From positions 1-54,570 of the forward strand of contig CAUJHH010000062.1 in assembly GCA_963204725.1 (NCBI GenBank): DNA of 54,570 nt, written 5' to 3'. How positions within the stretch are numbered: position 1 is the first letter of the stretch; each line of letters starts with the position of its first letter. Positions 26,481 through 35,161 of this stretch are shown in pieces. The notes beneath the pieces were generated by a model, which worked only from the letters and a program-made list of their open reading frames with translations, had not been told where the DNA came from and did no database searches. Origin of the DNA: Planctomycetota bacterium. GTDB lineage: Bacteria > Planctomycetota > Phycisphaerae > Phycisphaerales > UBA1924. The position numbers were made by a program, and so were the translations under genes.

Positions 26481-27146
26481 ATGCCCCTCACCACCCAGAT
26501 CGCCGCCGCCTCCCACTCGCTCGCCTCCGGCGCGTGTGGCCTCCCTGCCTCAATCGGAGGCAGCGTTCCCCCACTCCCGAAGCCCCCTGCCCTCGAATCG
26601 CTCCTTTTCGAATCCCCCTCCACACCCATCATCGCCCTGTTCGTCATTGCGCTCGCGCTCTTCTTCGGCCTCCGCGCACAGGGTCACGCATCACGCGGCC
26701 TGATCTGTGCCGGCCTCGCGCTCCTCCTCGCCGGCATCCTCTTTCTCATCAGCACGCTCGTCACCACCCCCCGCGAGCACATGGCGCAGCGCACACGCGA
26801 CCTCGTCCGCGCCGCGACAGAGGTCGACATCCCGACCCTCGAATCCCTGATCGCTCCCGACGCCCGGCTCTTCTGGCCCCGACGTGCGGAGCCATTCACA
26901 CGCACCGACATCCTCGAACGCGTCCGGCGCGACCTCGGTGACAACTACAGGGTCGAGAGCTGGGCCGTCCTCAAGATGCAGGCCGTCCGCGACGGCCCCA
27001 CCGTCGGACGCACACAAACACAGGTCCGCATCAACGCGGGCGGCATCAACTTCTCATGGTGGAAGATCGACTGGCGCCTCGGAGACGACGACCAGTGGCG
27101 CGTCGTCGGCATCGAGCCGCTGTTCATCAGCGGATTGAGCGGGTAG
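26481..27146 (+). CDS. Two-helix membrane protein with NTF2/SnoaL-like domain
   Basis: 221 residues. Two hydrophobic helices (about residues 47-62, PIIALFVIALALFFGL; about 70-92, GLICAGLALLLAGILFLISTL) are followed by a soluble domain of the alpha+beta SnoaL/NTF2 type (LVRAATEVDIPTLESLIAPDARL ... VRINAGGINFSWWKIDW). The C-terminus DQWRVVGIEPLFI is typical of that fold. The function is unknown. It is divergent from the Maf fusion (137-base gap) and is followed by two hairpins. Confidence 0.7.
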   Translation: MPLTTQIAAASHSLASGACGLPASIGGSVPPLPKPPALESLLFESPSTPIIALFVIALALFFGLRAQGHASRGLICAGLALLLAGILFLISTLVTTPREHMAQRTRDLVRAATEVDIPTLESLIAPDARLFWPRRAEPFTRTDILERVRRDLGDNYRVESWAVLKMQAVRDGPTVGRTQTQVRINAGGINFSWWKIDWRLGDDDQWRVVGIEPLFISGLSG

Positions 27147-27165
27147 AAGCGGCGGCACGCCCCAG

Positions 27166-27191
27166 AACCCAGGGACTGCAGTTCCTGGGTT
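27166..27191. repeat. 26-base near-perfect palindrome
   Basis: AACCCAGGGACTG directly followed by CAGTTCCTGGGTT; every position pairs except one G-T wobble. It has almost no loop. Together with the next hairpin it fills the gap between two plus-strand membrane-protein genes. Confidence 0.8.
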
Positions 27192-27208
27192 ATCCGGCCC
27201 GACCGTGC

Positions 27209-27231
27209 CACTGGCTGCTTGTCAGCCAGTG
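27209..27231. repeat. Perfect 9-bp hairpin, second of a pair
   Basis: CACTGGCTG-CTTGT-CAGCCAGTG: a perfect 9-bp stem with a 5-nt loop, 17 bases after the palindrome at 27166-27191. There is no U-run, so it is more like a REP/BIME-type unit than a standard terminator, although it could stop transcription of the gene ending at 27146. Confidence 0.8.
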
Positions 27232-27254
27232 CCCTGCACTGCGATAATGCGGAC

Positions 27255-29330
27255 ATGCTGCCCGAGGACGCCCCAAAGAACCCGACGCCAGACCCTTCAC
27301 CCAGCGCGGGCCAATCCGCGCCCCCGAAACCCGACGATATCCGCATCGACGGAAAGATCGGGACCGATCCTGACGAACTCAAACGCTGGGCCGACCACGT
27401 CGTCGCGGGCAAGCCGATCGAGCACATGGAGATCGCCGACTTGCGGGCGCTGATCGAGGCGGTGCAGGCCCATCCGGGAGCGAAATTGGCGCCGGAACGG
27501 GAGAGGGGTGAACTGCAGCAGACAGAAGTAAACCTCGCCACGCTCACGCAGCTCGAAATCGAGGGCGGCGTCGTACTCGGTAGCGACTATCGAGCACTCG
27601 ACTTGAGGATCACGCTCCACGCTTCGACGATATTCCGTGAGGGAGCGACGTTTCGCGGCGCGACACTCCGGGGCGATGCGTGGTTCGGCGACGCGACATT
27701 CGGGGGCCCGGCGTGGTTCCGCGGCGCGACACTCCGGGGTGGGGCGTGGTTCGCCGGCGCGACATTCCGGGACGAGGCGATGTTCGACAGTGCGATCTTC
27801 GAGGGCGAGACGACATTCTTCGGGGCGACCTTCGAGGGCGGCGCGTCGTTCGCCCACGCGACATTCCGGGGTGGGGCGTCGTTCGCCGACGCGACCTTCC
27901 GGGGCAAGGCGTCGTTTCGCGACGCGACCTTCGACGGGCCAGCGTGGTTGGACCGCGCGATCTTCAAGAGTGAGGCGTCGTTCAACCGCGCGACCTTCGG
28001 GGGCCGGGCGTCGTTCGAAGGCGCGGACTTCAAGAGTGAGGCGTCGTTCAACCGCGCGACCTTCGAGGGCGGCGCGTCGTTCGAAGGCGCGGACTTCAAG
28101 CAAGATGCTCCGGGCGACTTCCGCTCGGTCGATGTGAGCAAGGCGAGAGCGTCGCTTGAACCCACAGAGCGGCGCGTCGCCCCATGGATCACGATGGAGG
28201 AGTGGAAGGCAAAGCACGTCGAGCGGATCGCACAGATGCGTGCCAGGCGCGAGCGACCCTGGGACGACCACCCTCGGTCGGAGAGCCCGTGGCAGAACAC
28301 GTGGACGGCGCTGGCGACTCCGGGTGCGGTGCTCCAGCATCTTTGGAGGGAGCACCGGAAGAACCGAGCGTTCTGGCGCGTGCTCGGTGCCATGATCCGC
28401 GCTCGGCTCGCACACGGATCCGTCGACTGGAGCGCTGTCCGCAGTCTCGGGCGACTCTCGATCCTCAACCGTGTCTCGCTGGTCGCCCTTATCGCCGTGC
28501 CTGTTCTTGTCGCGGCATACCTCGCCGCTCGGAAAATCGTCCCGGAGGCCGGGAGCGAGGGCCTTCCCATCTGGATCAGGTGGATGGTGCGGGCGATCGG
28601 CGACATCCTGCATCTGGACGAGATGCTCACGCTGACATCCTTCAGCAAGACGCTCGCACTCACGTTCTTCGCCTCGGTGTTCGTCACGATCGGCCTGCTC
28701 ATCTATCAGAAGTTCGCGCCCGACACAATCAAGCAGCGAGACGAGGACGAGCACGTGCGCGACGTCGAGGCCCGCTATTCCGACGAGAACCCCTCGCTCC
28801 GTGGCGATGGACTCCGCCGCTCGATCGAGCGACTGGAGGATCAGGCAAAGGTCCGCGCGGGGCGTCACCCGAGTTTCGTGAGGCATCACGGAGACACGAT
28901 CTGGATCCCCCCTCGCAACAGGCCGGAGTGGTTCAAGGATGATGATCTGAAAGCCGAGACGTATCTGAGTTCCGTACGAGAGTCGCTCAGACACCAACGC
29001 GAGGCGAAGGAACTCCCCACTGATGATGCGGCGCTCGACGAGGAAATGACGGAGATGGCGATCGTGCTGCCGATGCAACGTCCGGGCTTCGTCCCCGGCG
29101 CCGAGCGCGCCCGAATCTGCATCGAGGAGGGCGCACGGGCTGAGTATTGGTTGAAGTCACACGAGGAGATCGCATGGGCGTGGCTCTCCCTGATCTGCTA
29201 TCTCCTCGGCATCGCAATCCTGCTCGTGATCCTCTTCATCCAGTGCCGGAATGTCGCACGCGCCGCGTGGTGGCCGGAGGCGATGTCCTCAACACTTTCG
29301 AGCGGCACTCGTCCGAGCATCGACAACTAA
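27255..29330 (+). CDS. Membrane protein with thirteen 11-residue (pentapeptide-type) repeats
   Basis: 691 residues from ATG 27255. A hydrophilic N-terminus (about 130 residues, Pro-rich start) leads to a tandem array of 11-residue repeats of the form A-T-F-x-G-x-A-S/W-F-x-x (residues about 136-278), which belongs to the Pentapeptide_3-type beta-helix group with alternating 5 and 6 spacing. A charged linker and three hydrophobic helices follow (ILNRVSLVALIAVPVLVAAYL near 410; LALTFFASVFVTIGLLIY near 475; LSLICYLLGIAILLVILFI near the end). Pentapeptide-type repeat proteins of this kind with C-terminal helices occur widely; function unknown. Confidence 0.85.
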   Translation: MLPEDAPKNPTPDPSPSAGQSAPPKPDDIRIDGKIGTDPDELKRWADHVVAGKPIEHMEIADLRALIEAVQAHPGAKLAPERERGELQQTEVNLATLTQLEIEGGVVLGSDYRALDLRITLHASTIFREGATFRGATLRGDAWFGDATFGGPAWFRGATLRGGAWFAGATFRDEAMFDSAIFEGETTFFGATFEGGASFAHATFRGGASFADATFRGKASFRDATFDGPAWLDRAIFKSEASFNRATFGGRASFEGADFKSEASFNRATFEGGASFEGADFKQDAPGDFRSVDVSKARASLEPTERRVAPWITMEEWKAKHVERIAQMRARRERPWDDHPRSESPWQNTWTALATPGAVLQHLWREHRKNRAFWRVLGAMIRARLAHGSVDWSAVRSLGRLSILNRVSLVALIAVPVLVAAYLAARKIVPEAGSEGLPIWIRWMVRAIGDILHLDEMLTLTSFSKTLALTFFASVFVTIGLLIYQKFAPDTIKQRDEDEHVRDVEARYSDENPSLRGDGLRRSIERLEDQAKVRAGRHPSFVRHHGDTIWIPPRNRPEWFKDDDLKAETYLSSVRESLRHQREAKELPTDDAALDEEMTEMAIVLPMQRPGFVPGAERARICIEEGARAEYWLKSHEEIAWAWLSLICYLLGIAILLVILFIQCRNVARAAWWPEAMSSTLSSGTRPSIDN
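27660..28088 (+). repeat. Tandem 33-bp coding repeats (13 units) with a recent 66-bp duplication
   Basis: Thirteen units of 33 bp encode the 11-residue repeats. The units at 27963-28028 and 28029-28094 form a 66-bp direct duplication with 63 of 66 bases identical, so the array has recently expanded. Confidence 0.88.
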
Positions 29331-30202
29331 TCCATCGCCCCGAGAAACCCCTCAATCGCCTCCCAATACGCCCCCTCATCCACCGGAAAGTCGTTGTGAC
29401 CGCCGGGCATCTCGACGAGCGTGCGCGTCGCCTTGCCTCCCTGCCCATCACCCCGCGGCACACACTTCACCAGCCGCCTCGCGTGCTCGATCGGCACGAT
29501 CGTGTCGTCTGTTCCATGCAGGATCAGCACCGAGCCCGCAAACTCACGCAGCACGCGATCCGTGCGGAACGGGTTCTTCACCAGGAACGGCGGCACGCCG
29601 TACCGCATCGCCATCCCCGCCACGCTCGTGAACGTCGATTCCAGAATCATCGCCCGTGGCGGCCTCTCCTTGGCGACTTGTACCGCGACAGCCCCACCCA
29701 GCGAACGCCCGTGATACACCACGCGCGAAGCGTCGATCTCTGGCCGCTTCACAACCCGATCCACAAACGCCACCACATCCGAAACGATCGATCTCTGCGA
29801 GGGCTCTCCCGCGCTCCGCCCGTACCCGCGATACTCCGGCGTCAACACCGCCCAACCGCGCGCGCTGTACTCACGCCGCGCCCGCTCCATCGTGTCCACG
29901 CACTCCGCGTTCCCGTGAAACACAACCACCAGCGGAAACGGCCCTTCGCCCCGCGGCACACCCAAAAACGCCTCCACCTCGCCGCCTTCATCGAGCGCGA
30001 TCGCCAATCGCTCGGCACCCGCCGGCGCACCGGTCACTTCCGCGAACTCGCGCGGGAACAACATGCGATCCTGCATGGAGAAGAGCATGGCGCACCACCC
30101 CGCGTAGACGACCATCGCAAGCACAAACACGCGCATAAAGAGTCGCCTCCCAGGCCGCTGGCCCGGCGACTCGACCACGGATCCTGCGAGTGCCTCACTC
30201 AC
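29327..30202 (-). CDS. Alpha/beta hydrolase, membrane-anchored
   Basis: 291 residues starting at GTG 30202, which overlaps the stop of glyQS (GTGA). The N-terminal hydrophobic segment LFMRVFVLAMVVYAGWCAMLFSM anchors it in the membrane. The catalytic triad of an alpha/beta hydrolase is visible: nucleophile Ser in YHGRSLGGAVA, Asp in ILHGTDDTIVP, His in PGGHNDFP. The oxyanion strand is VVVFHGNAECV. It resembles the YfhR/BEM46-type hydrolases; the substrate is unknown. Confidence 0.87.
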   Translation of the reverse strand: MSEALAGSVVESPGQRPGRRLFMRVFVLAMVVYAGWCAMLFSMQDRMLFPREFAEVTGAPAGAERLAIALDEGGEVEAFLGVPRGEGPFPLVVVFHGNAECVDTMERARREYSARGWAVLTPEYRGYGRSAGEPSQRSIVSDVVAFVDRVVKRPEIDASRVVYHGRSLGGAVAVQVAKERPPRAMILESTFTSVAGMAMRYGVPPFLVKNPFRTDRVLREFAGSVLILHGTDDTIVPIEHARRLVKCVPRGDGQGGKATRTLVEMPGGHNDFPVDEGAYWEAIEGFLGAMD

Positions 30203-31761
30203 ACCCCCAGCTTCTCCGCCAGGAAGTCCCCAACCTTGTCGATCGAGATCCGCGTCTGCGCTCCCGTATCCCTGTCGCGGCACGTCACCGTCTGATCCTT
30301 CAGCGTGTCCCCATCCACCGTGAAGCAGTACGGACACCCCGCCTCGTCCATGCGCGCATACCGCTTGCCGATCGACTGCTTCTCATCCATCTCGATGCCG
30401 CCCAGCTTCCAGAACCGCGCGTTCAGATCCGCCTGCAGCTTCTCCGCCACCTCCGGCATCCCGTCCTTCGCAACCAGCGGGAAGATCGCCGCCTTGATGG
30501 GCGCGATCCGCGGGTGGAACTTCATGAACTCCGGGCTCGGGCGGCTCTCATCCCGCGTATACGCCTCACAGATCAGCGCCAGCACCCCGCGATCAAGCCC
30601 CGCCGCGGGCTCGATGCAGTGCGGAATGTACCGCTCGCCGCGCCTGCCGCCGTTCGGCAGCACCTCGCCGCGCTCCGTGTCGTTGTACTCGAGCTTCACG
30701 CCCGAGTGCTGCTGGTGCTGCGTCAGGTCGAAAGAGCCGCGGTGCGCAATCCCCTCCAGCTCGCCATACCCCGGCGCGGTGAAGGGGAACCGATACTCCA
30801 CATCGCTCGTGCCCACGGAATAGTGCGACAGCTCGTCCTTGTCGTGCTCGCGCAGGATCAGGTTCTCGCTGGTCAGCCCGATCGACTGCCACCATGCCAT
30901 GCGATAGTCGCGCCAGAAGGCGTACCACGCCGGCGACTCATCCGGATGGCAGAAGAACTCCAGCTCCGCCTGCTCGAACTCGCGCGAGCGGAACGTGAAG
31001 TTGCGGGGCGTCACCTCGTTGCGGAACGATGTCCCCGTGTTCCCGATTCCGAAGGGCACCTTCACGCGCGTGGTGTCCACGACGTTCTTGAACTGCACGA
31101 AAATGCCCTGTGCGGTCTCCGGACGCATGTACGCCTTGTCGTCCTCGGTCGCCGTCGCGCCGAGGTACGTCTTGAACATAAGGTTGAACTGCTTCGGCTC
31201 TGTCAGCGTCCCGACCTTCTCCGCGTCCGGTCCAAGCACCTTCGTGAACTGCGCGACGGGGATCGTCGTGAGCGTCACCGTCTTCACCTGGCCGAAAGCC
31301 TTCTCGGCCTTCTTCTGCTGCTTGGCCTCGCTCGGCGAGTCCTTCATATAGGCAAACAGCGGCTTGTCGCCGGGATCGCCAGAGGCGGGGACGAAGACGC
31401 TCACGTGGTCATAGCGATACCGCTGCTTCGTCTCGCGGCAGTCCACCATCGGATCATTGAAACCCCCCACATGCCCGCTCGCCTCCCACACCTTCGGGTG
31501 CTGGATGATCCGCGTCTCCACCGGCACGCACTTCACCGGCTTCCCATTCGGGCCATCCTTCCCCCAGCACGGGCGCATGATCATGTCCTGCCACCAGGCG
31601 TCGCGCAGGTTCTTCTTCATCTGCGCGCCCAGCGGCCCGTAATCCCAGAACCCGTTGATCCCCCCATAGATCTCCGACGCCTGATAGATGAACCCGCGCC
31701 GCTTGCACAGCGACATGATCGCATCCATCGACTTCACAGGCACAGACGACGCTTCAGACAT
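30199..31761 (-). CDS. glyQS: Glycyl-tRNA synthetase (dimeric, class II)
   Basis: 520 residues from ATG 31761. Class II synthetase of the single-chain alpha2 type, charging tRNA-Gly. RGFIYQASEIYGGINGFWDYGPLG is the N-terminal signature; YMRPETAQGIFVQFKN and FGIGNTGTSFRNEVTPRNF correspond to motif 2; HCIEPAAGLDRGVLALI is motif 3 with the ATP-binding Arg. The HIS-like C-terminus (PIKAAIFPL ... GCPYCFTVDGDTL) is the anticodon-binding domain. An upstream in-frame ATG at 31776 is possible. The downstream hydrolase is coupled by GTGA. Confidence 0.95.
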   Translation of the reverse strand: MSEASSVPVKSMDAIMSLCKRRGFIYQASEIYGGINGFWDYGPLGAQMKKNLRDAWWQDMIMRPCWGKDGPNGKPVKCVPVETRIIQHPKVWEASGHVGGFNDPMVDCRETKQRYRYDHVSVFVPASGDPGDKPLFAYMKDSPSEAKQQKKAEKAFGQVKTVTLTTIPVAQFTKVLGPDAEKVGTLTEPKQFNLMFKTYLGATATEDDKAYMRPETAQGIFVQFKNVVDTTRVKVPFGIGNTGTSFRNEVTPRNFTFRSREFEQAELEFFCHPDESPAWYAFWRDYRMAWWQSIGLTSENLILREHDKDELSHYSVGTSDVEYRFPFTAPGYGELEGIAHRGSFDLTQHQQHSGVKLEYNDTERGEVLPNGGRRGERYIPHCIEPAAGLDRGVLALICEAYTRDESRPSPEFMKFHPRIAPIKAAIFPLVAKDGMPEVAEKLQADLNARFWKLGGIEMDEKQSIGKRYARMDEAGCPYCFTVDGDTLKDQTVTCRDRDTGAQTRISIDKVGDFLAEKLGV

Positions 31762-32064
31762 GAGGGCACACTCCATTTGAACGGGCAGCAATCATCGGAC
31801 ACCGCCCCCGACAGGTCACCCCCGGAAAGCGGATTCCCGTTCGCTTCCTTACCCAAAACCGACCCTCCCGGAACAAGGGCCGAAATCTGGGCAATCCTGT
31901 TCGCAGGACAATAGGGATCCGTCCGAAGCCCGCCACAGGAATCTGATCGACTTGCACTTTCCAAGTGGCACAAATCACGCCATGTGGCATGTTTATCGAA
32001 CCCGGAGGGGAGGCCGCGTCCGCGCGCCGACCGGGCTTGGCTTGATTCGTCTGGAGGTCCGATC
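31762..32064. other. 303-base divergent intergenic region
   Basis: Lies between the starts of glyQS (minus) and the PEP-CTERM gene (plus). I see no gene. It contains TGTGGCA (31983-31989) followed by CGAA, shared with the region before the other plus-strand PEP-CTERM gene. No clear T-box or tRNA-like leader for glyQS is visible. Confidence 0.6.
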
Positions 32065-32763
32065 ATGCGTCAGAATGTGCTGTTCAGCGTCGCCATCGCA
32101 GCCGCTGCCGGCGTCGCGTCCGCCGATACCCCCGTCTTCTTCTCCGACTTTGACTCGGGAACTCCGAGCGAAATCGGCGGCTTCTTCACCAACGAGTCCG
32201 TCCAGGGCTTCGCGGGCATGGGTGCCGCAGGCGGCACCAGCGTCTTCGGAGGCAACCTCCTCCGCAACGACTCAACGGGCGGCTCATCCACCGCCACCAC
32301 GCTCTCCCTCACAGGCCTCCCTGAGCACACACATGTCTCAGTCTCTTTCCTCCTCGCCGTCATCGACTCGTGGGACAGCACCAACGGATCCGTCTCGCCC
32401 GACCTCTGGCGCATCGAGATCGGCGACGACTTCTACTTTGAGACCACCTTCGCCATCACCAGCGGCAGCGTGAACTACTCCAACTCCGCCGCGGTGATCT
32501 ACGACGCCGCCGGCAACCTCGGTTGGAGCGGCTACGGCGAGAAGGCGTACGACTTCGGCCTCGAGCCCCAGATCCAGAACATCCCCCACACCGCCGACGA
32601 TCTCACCATCCGCATCTACGCGCACGGCGCGGGCTGGCAGGGCGGCACCGATGAGTCATGGGGCATCGACAACCTCGGCGTCAGCGTCAGCAACATCCCC
32701 GCGCCCGGCACGCTCGCGCTGCTCGGCCTCAGCGGCCTCGTCGCCGCCCGTCGCCGGCGCTGA
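32065..32763 (+). CDS. PEP-CTERM-type secreted protein
   Basis: 232 residues with a signal peptide (FSVAIAAAAGVASA). The central part is a beta-rich domain with FSDFDSGTPSEIGGFF ... WGIDNLGVSV. The last 22 residues NIPAPGTLALLGLSGLVAARRRR are a PEP-CTERM-type sorting signal: P-x-P motif, hydrophobic helix, Arg cluster, recognised by exosortase-type enzymes that are not in this window. GGAGG is 7 bases before the ATG. A terminator follows. Confidence 0.9.
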   Translation: MRQNVLFSVAIAAAAGVASADTPVFFSDFDSGTPSEIGGFFTNESVQGFAGMGAAGGTSVFGGNLLRNDSTGGSSTATTLSLTGLPEHTHVSVSFLLAVIDSWDSTNGSVSPDLWRIEIGDDFYFETTFAITSGSVNYSNSAAVIYDAAGNLGWSGYGEKAYDFGLEPQIQNIPHTADDLTIRIYAHGAGWQGGTDESWGIDNLGVSVSNIPAPGTLALLGLSGLVAARRRR

Positions 32764-32825
32764 AGCAAACCACGCCGTGGCCGCCTCGCTCCGGCCGGGC
32801 TCCGCGCGTGCAACTCGCGATGAGA

Positions 32826-32869
32826 GAAACGATGCGCTGCTGTCACAGGCCGCGCGTCGTTTCCTTTTT
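32826..32869 (+). terminator. Intrinsic terminator after the PEP-CTERM gene
   Basis: GAAACGATGCGC (32826-32837) pairs with GCGCGTCGTTTC (32852-32863) over 12 bp with one G-T wobble, followed by CTTTTT. It sits 63 bases after the stop and before the convergent EEP gene end. Confidence 0.75.
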
Positions 32870-32873
32870 GCCT

Positions 32874-34103
32874 TCACTCAGCGGCGCCAAACTCCACGAC
32901 CTGCATCCAGTGCAGTCCCGTCCTCGGGTTCACCACTCGATACCCCGTCGCGTGCAGCCACGGCGCAAGGAACGCCTGGTCGATGTGCCAGAGCGGCATC
33001 TTCAGCGGCCAGGTCGCCGCGTATCCCAGACCCGCCTGCTCGAACGCCCCGCGCGTCGTCCATCCCGGCCCCGACGTCACGACCCCGAGCGACCAGCACC
33101 CGCGCGGAATGTTGAAGTCACCCACGATCACATCCGGTTCGGGGAAGCCCACCATCGCAAGCGTCGTGTCCGCGCGATAGCGCCCCGGCCCCTTCTCGAC
33201 TCCCTCATCCGGCACACGGCGGAAGACCGTCCCCTGCCACGCGACCAGTTGCCGCCTCGTGCTCTCCGCGATCCTGCGACGCGAGAGCATCACATCGGAG
33301 GGCAGATCGAGAATCCACACGACAAACGGGCGCGACGCGGCGCTCTCCGTCATGCCGACATCGAGCGCGATCCACATCGCCCGACCCGGATCGATCCGCT
33401 CCGCCTCGGACTCGCCCTCGGAGTTCAACCGCGTCCCCTTGAATCCGAGCGACGTGATCCCCCACGAAGCGATCGGCGCCGTAGCAACGAGCGTGAACGG
33501 CCCCGCCTCGAGCAAGTCCGCGCCCTCGTCCACCTTCTCCCTCAATGTCTCCCGATCAAGGTCGTGCCCCACGTTTGCTAGCACCGCGAGCGTCGGCCGC
33601 TGCACGCGCACCAGATCCGTTGCACGCTCAGAGGGCCAATTCGCGAGGTTCCAATAGACCAGCGTGAACCCATCCAACCGCCCCACCGGGGCCGCCTCCC
33701 GCGATCGCCTCGCTCCGAGGTTCAGATCCCTTGCGAGCAGCGTCCACGCCATGCACGCCACGCCGAGCCAGCCGATCCCGCGCAACCCCATCGCGATCCG
33801 GCGCACACGCCTCCGCCGGTCCAGCGCGTAAGGCGTCAGCCGATCCGCCCCCTCATCCATCAAGGCCACCGCGCTCGACAGCACCAGCACCACAAACGCC
33901 AGCGGCAGCGCGAGCACCGTCGGAATCCACGCCAGATACTGGCTCCACAGAAACCGGTCGCTCACCGTGCGCCCGATCGCCCACGTCCCCACGATCACGC
34001 ACGCGCCGAACGCGATCGCGATACCGAGTCCGGAGATCCACCGCTGGATGGCGCGATCGAGCTTCAGGCCTATCCTCCTTGCCCGCCCTGTTCCACGCTG
34101 CAC
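32874..34103 (-). CDS. Membrane protein with endonuclease/exonuclease/phosphatase (EEP)-type domain
   Basis: 409 residues if GTG 34103 is the start. Three hydrophobic segments: about 28-47, 58-83 and 106-123. The soluble domain has the EEP pattern: [13 protein letters not shown] (Asn near the first motif), [13 protein letters not shown] (GDFN) and LWHIDQAFL (H-I-D), each degenerate but in order. Some such proteins act on nucleic acids, phospholipids or phosphoesters. The upstream GTG has no Shine-Dalgarno; an in-frame CTG at 34067 has AAGGAGG 6 bases before it and is a likelier start, giving 397 residues. Confidence 0.72.
   Translation of the reverse strand: MQRGTGRARRIGLKLDRAIQRWISGLGIAIAFGACVIVGTWAIGRTVSDRFLWSQYLAWIPTVLALPLAFVVLVLSSAVALMDEGADRLTPYALDRRRRVRRIAMGLRGIGWLGVACMAWTLLARDLNLGARRSREAAPVGRLDGFTLVYWNLANWPSERATDLVRVQRPTLAVLANVGHDLDRETLREKVDEGADLLEAGPFTLVATAPIASWGITSLGFKGTRLNSEGESEAERIDPGRAMWIALDVGMTESAASRPFVVWILDLPSDVMLSRRRIAESTRRQLVAWQGTVFRRVPDEGVEKGPGRYRADTTLAMVGFPEPDVIVGDFNIPRGCWSLGVVTSGPGWTTRGAFEQAGLGYAATWPLKMPLWHIDQAFLAPWLHATGYRVVNPRTGLHWMQVVEFGAAE
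34068..34080 (-). promoter_or_regulatory. Strong ribosome binding site before a non-standard CTG start
   Basis: On the minus strand AAGGAGG (34080-34074) is followed by six bases and CTG (34067-34065), in frame with the EEP gene. No standard start codon fits this site. Confidence 0.5.
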
Positions 34104-34182
34104 TTATCGTCAGAACACGGCATCGGGCATCCAATGCCCCCGTCCCGCAATCGCACGCTTCAGCCCCCCACGGAGCCCGCCA

Positions 34183-35151
34183 ATGGTCAACTGGCCGAGC
34201 ACAAAGGTTATCGTCACCGGAGGCGCCGGATTCCTCGGCCGCCAGGTTCTCGCACAGCTCAAGTCCCGGGGCGTCCCCGACCAGAACATCTTCGTCCCCC
34301 GGCGCAAGAACTTCGACCTCACCGAACAGGCCGATTGCCAGCGCATGTACCGCGAAGCCTTCAAGGGTGCCAAGGCCGACATGGTCATCCACCTCGCCGC
34401 AGAAGTCGGCGGCATCGGCGCCAATCGCGCCAACCCCGGTCGATACTTCTTCGCCAACATGGCCATGGCCCTCCACCTGATCGAGCAGGCACGCCTCGAT
34501 GGCCTGATCGAGCGGGGCGGCAAGTTCGTCCAGACCGGAACCATCTGCGCCTACCCCAATCTGACCCCCATCCCCTTCAAGGAAGAGAACCTCTGGAACG
34601 GATACCCGGAGGTCACCAACGCGCCCTACGGCGTCGCGAAGAAGGCCGCATGGCAGATGCTCGATGCCTACAAGCTCCAGTACGGCATGAAGTCCACCTT
34701 CCTGCTGCCTGTCAATCTGTTCGGCCCCCACGACAACTTCGACCTGAACTCAAGCCACGTCATCCCCGCACTCATCAGGAAGCAGGTCGAGGCGATCGAC
34801 AACAACGCCGGGCACATCGACTGCTGGGGCACCGGCTCCGCATCGCGTGAGTTCCTCTACGTCGACGACGCCGCCAGCGGCATCGTCACCGCCGCCGAGA
34901 AGATGGACGATCCAACACCCATCAACCTCGGCACCAACTTCGAGATCACGATCAAGAACCTCGTCGAGCTCATCGCCAGGCTCACCGGCTTCAAGGGCGA
35001 GCTCCGCTGGGACCCGACCAAGCCCGACGGCCAGCCGCGCCGCTGCCTCGACACCGAGCGCGCGTTCAAGCTCATGGGCTGGCGCGCCCAGATGCCATTC
35101 GAAGAGGGTCTGAAGAAGACGATCGAGTGGTACAGGGCCAATCGAGCGTAG
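34183..35151 (+). CDS. fcl: GDP-L-fucose synthase
   Basis: 322 residues of the short-chain dehydrogenase/epimerase family. The Rossmann loop is [14 protein letters not shown], and the active-site YxxxK is YGVAKKA (Tyr149, Lys153). It converts GDP-4-keto-6-deoxymannose to GDP-L-fucose, for surface polysaccharides. The family signature [18 protein letters not shown] (split: [11 protein letters not shown]) and [11 protein letters not shown] fit WcaG/Fcl closely. GGAG lies 7 bases before the ATG at 34183. The gmd partner is not in the window. Confidence 0.92.
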   Translation: MVNWPSTKVIVTGGAGFLGRQVLAQLKSRGVPDQNIFVPRRKNFDLTEQADCQRMYREAFKGAKADMVIHLAAEVGGIGANRANPGRYFFANMAMALHLIEQARLDGLIERGGKFVQTGTICAYPNLTPIPFKEENLWNGYPEVTNAPYGVAKKAAWQMLDAYKLQYGMKSTFLLPVNLFGPHDNFDLNSSHVIPALIRKQVEAIDNNAGHIDCWGTGSASREFLYVDDAASGIVTAAEKMDDPTPINLGTNFEITIKNLVELIARLTGFKGELRWDPTKPDGQPRRCLDTERAFKLMGWRAQMPFEEGLKKTIEWYRANRA

Positions 35152-35161
35152 TAACGAGTGC

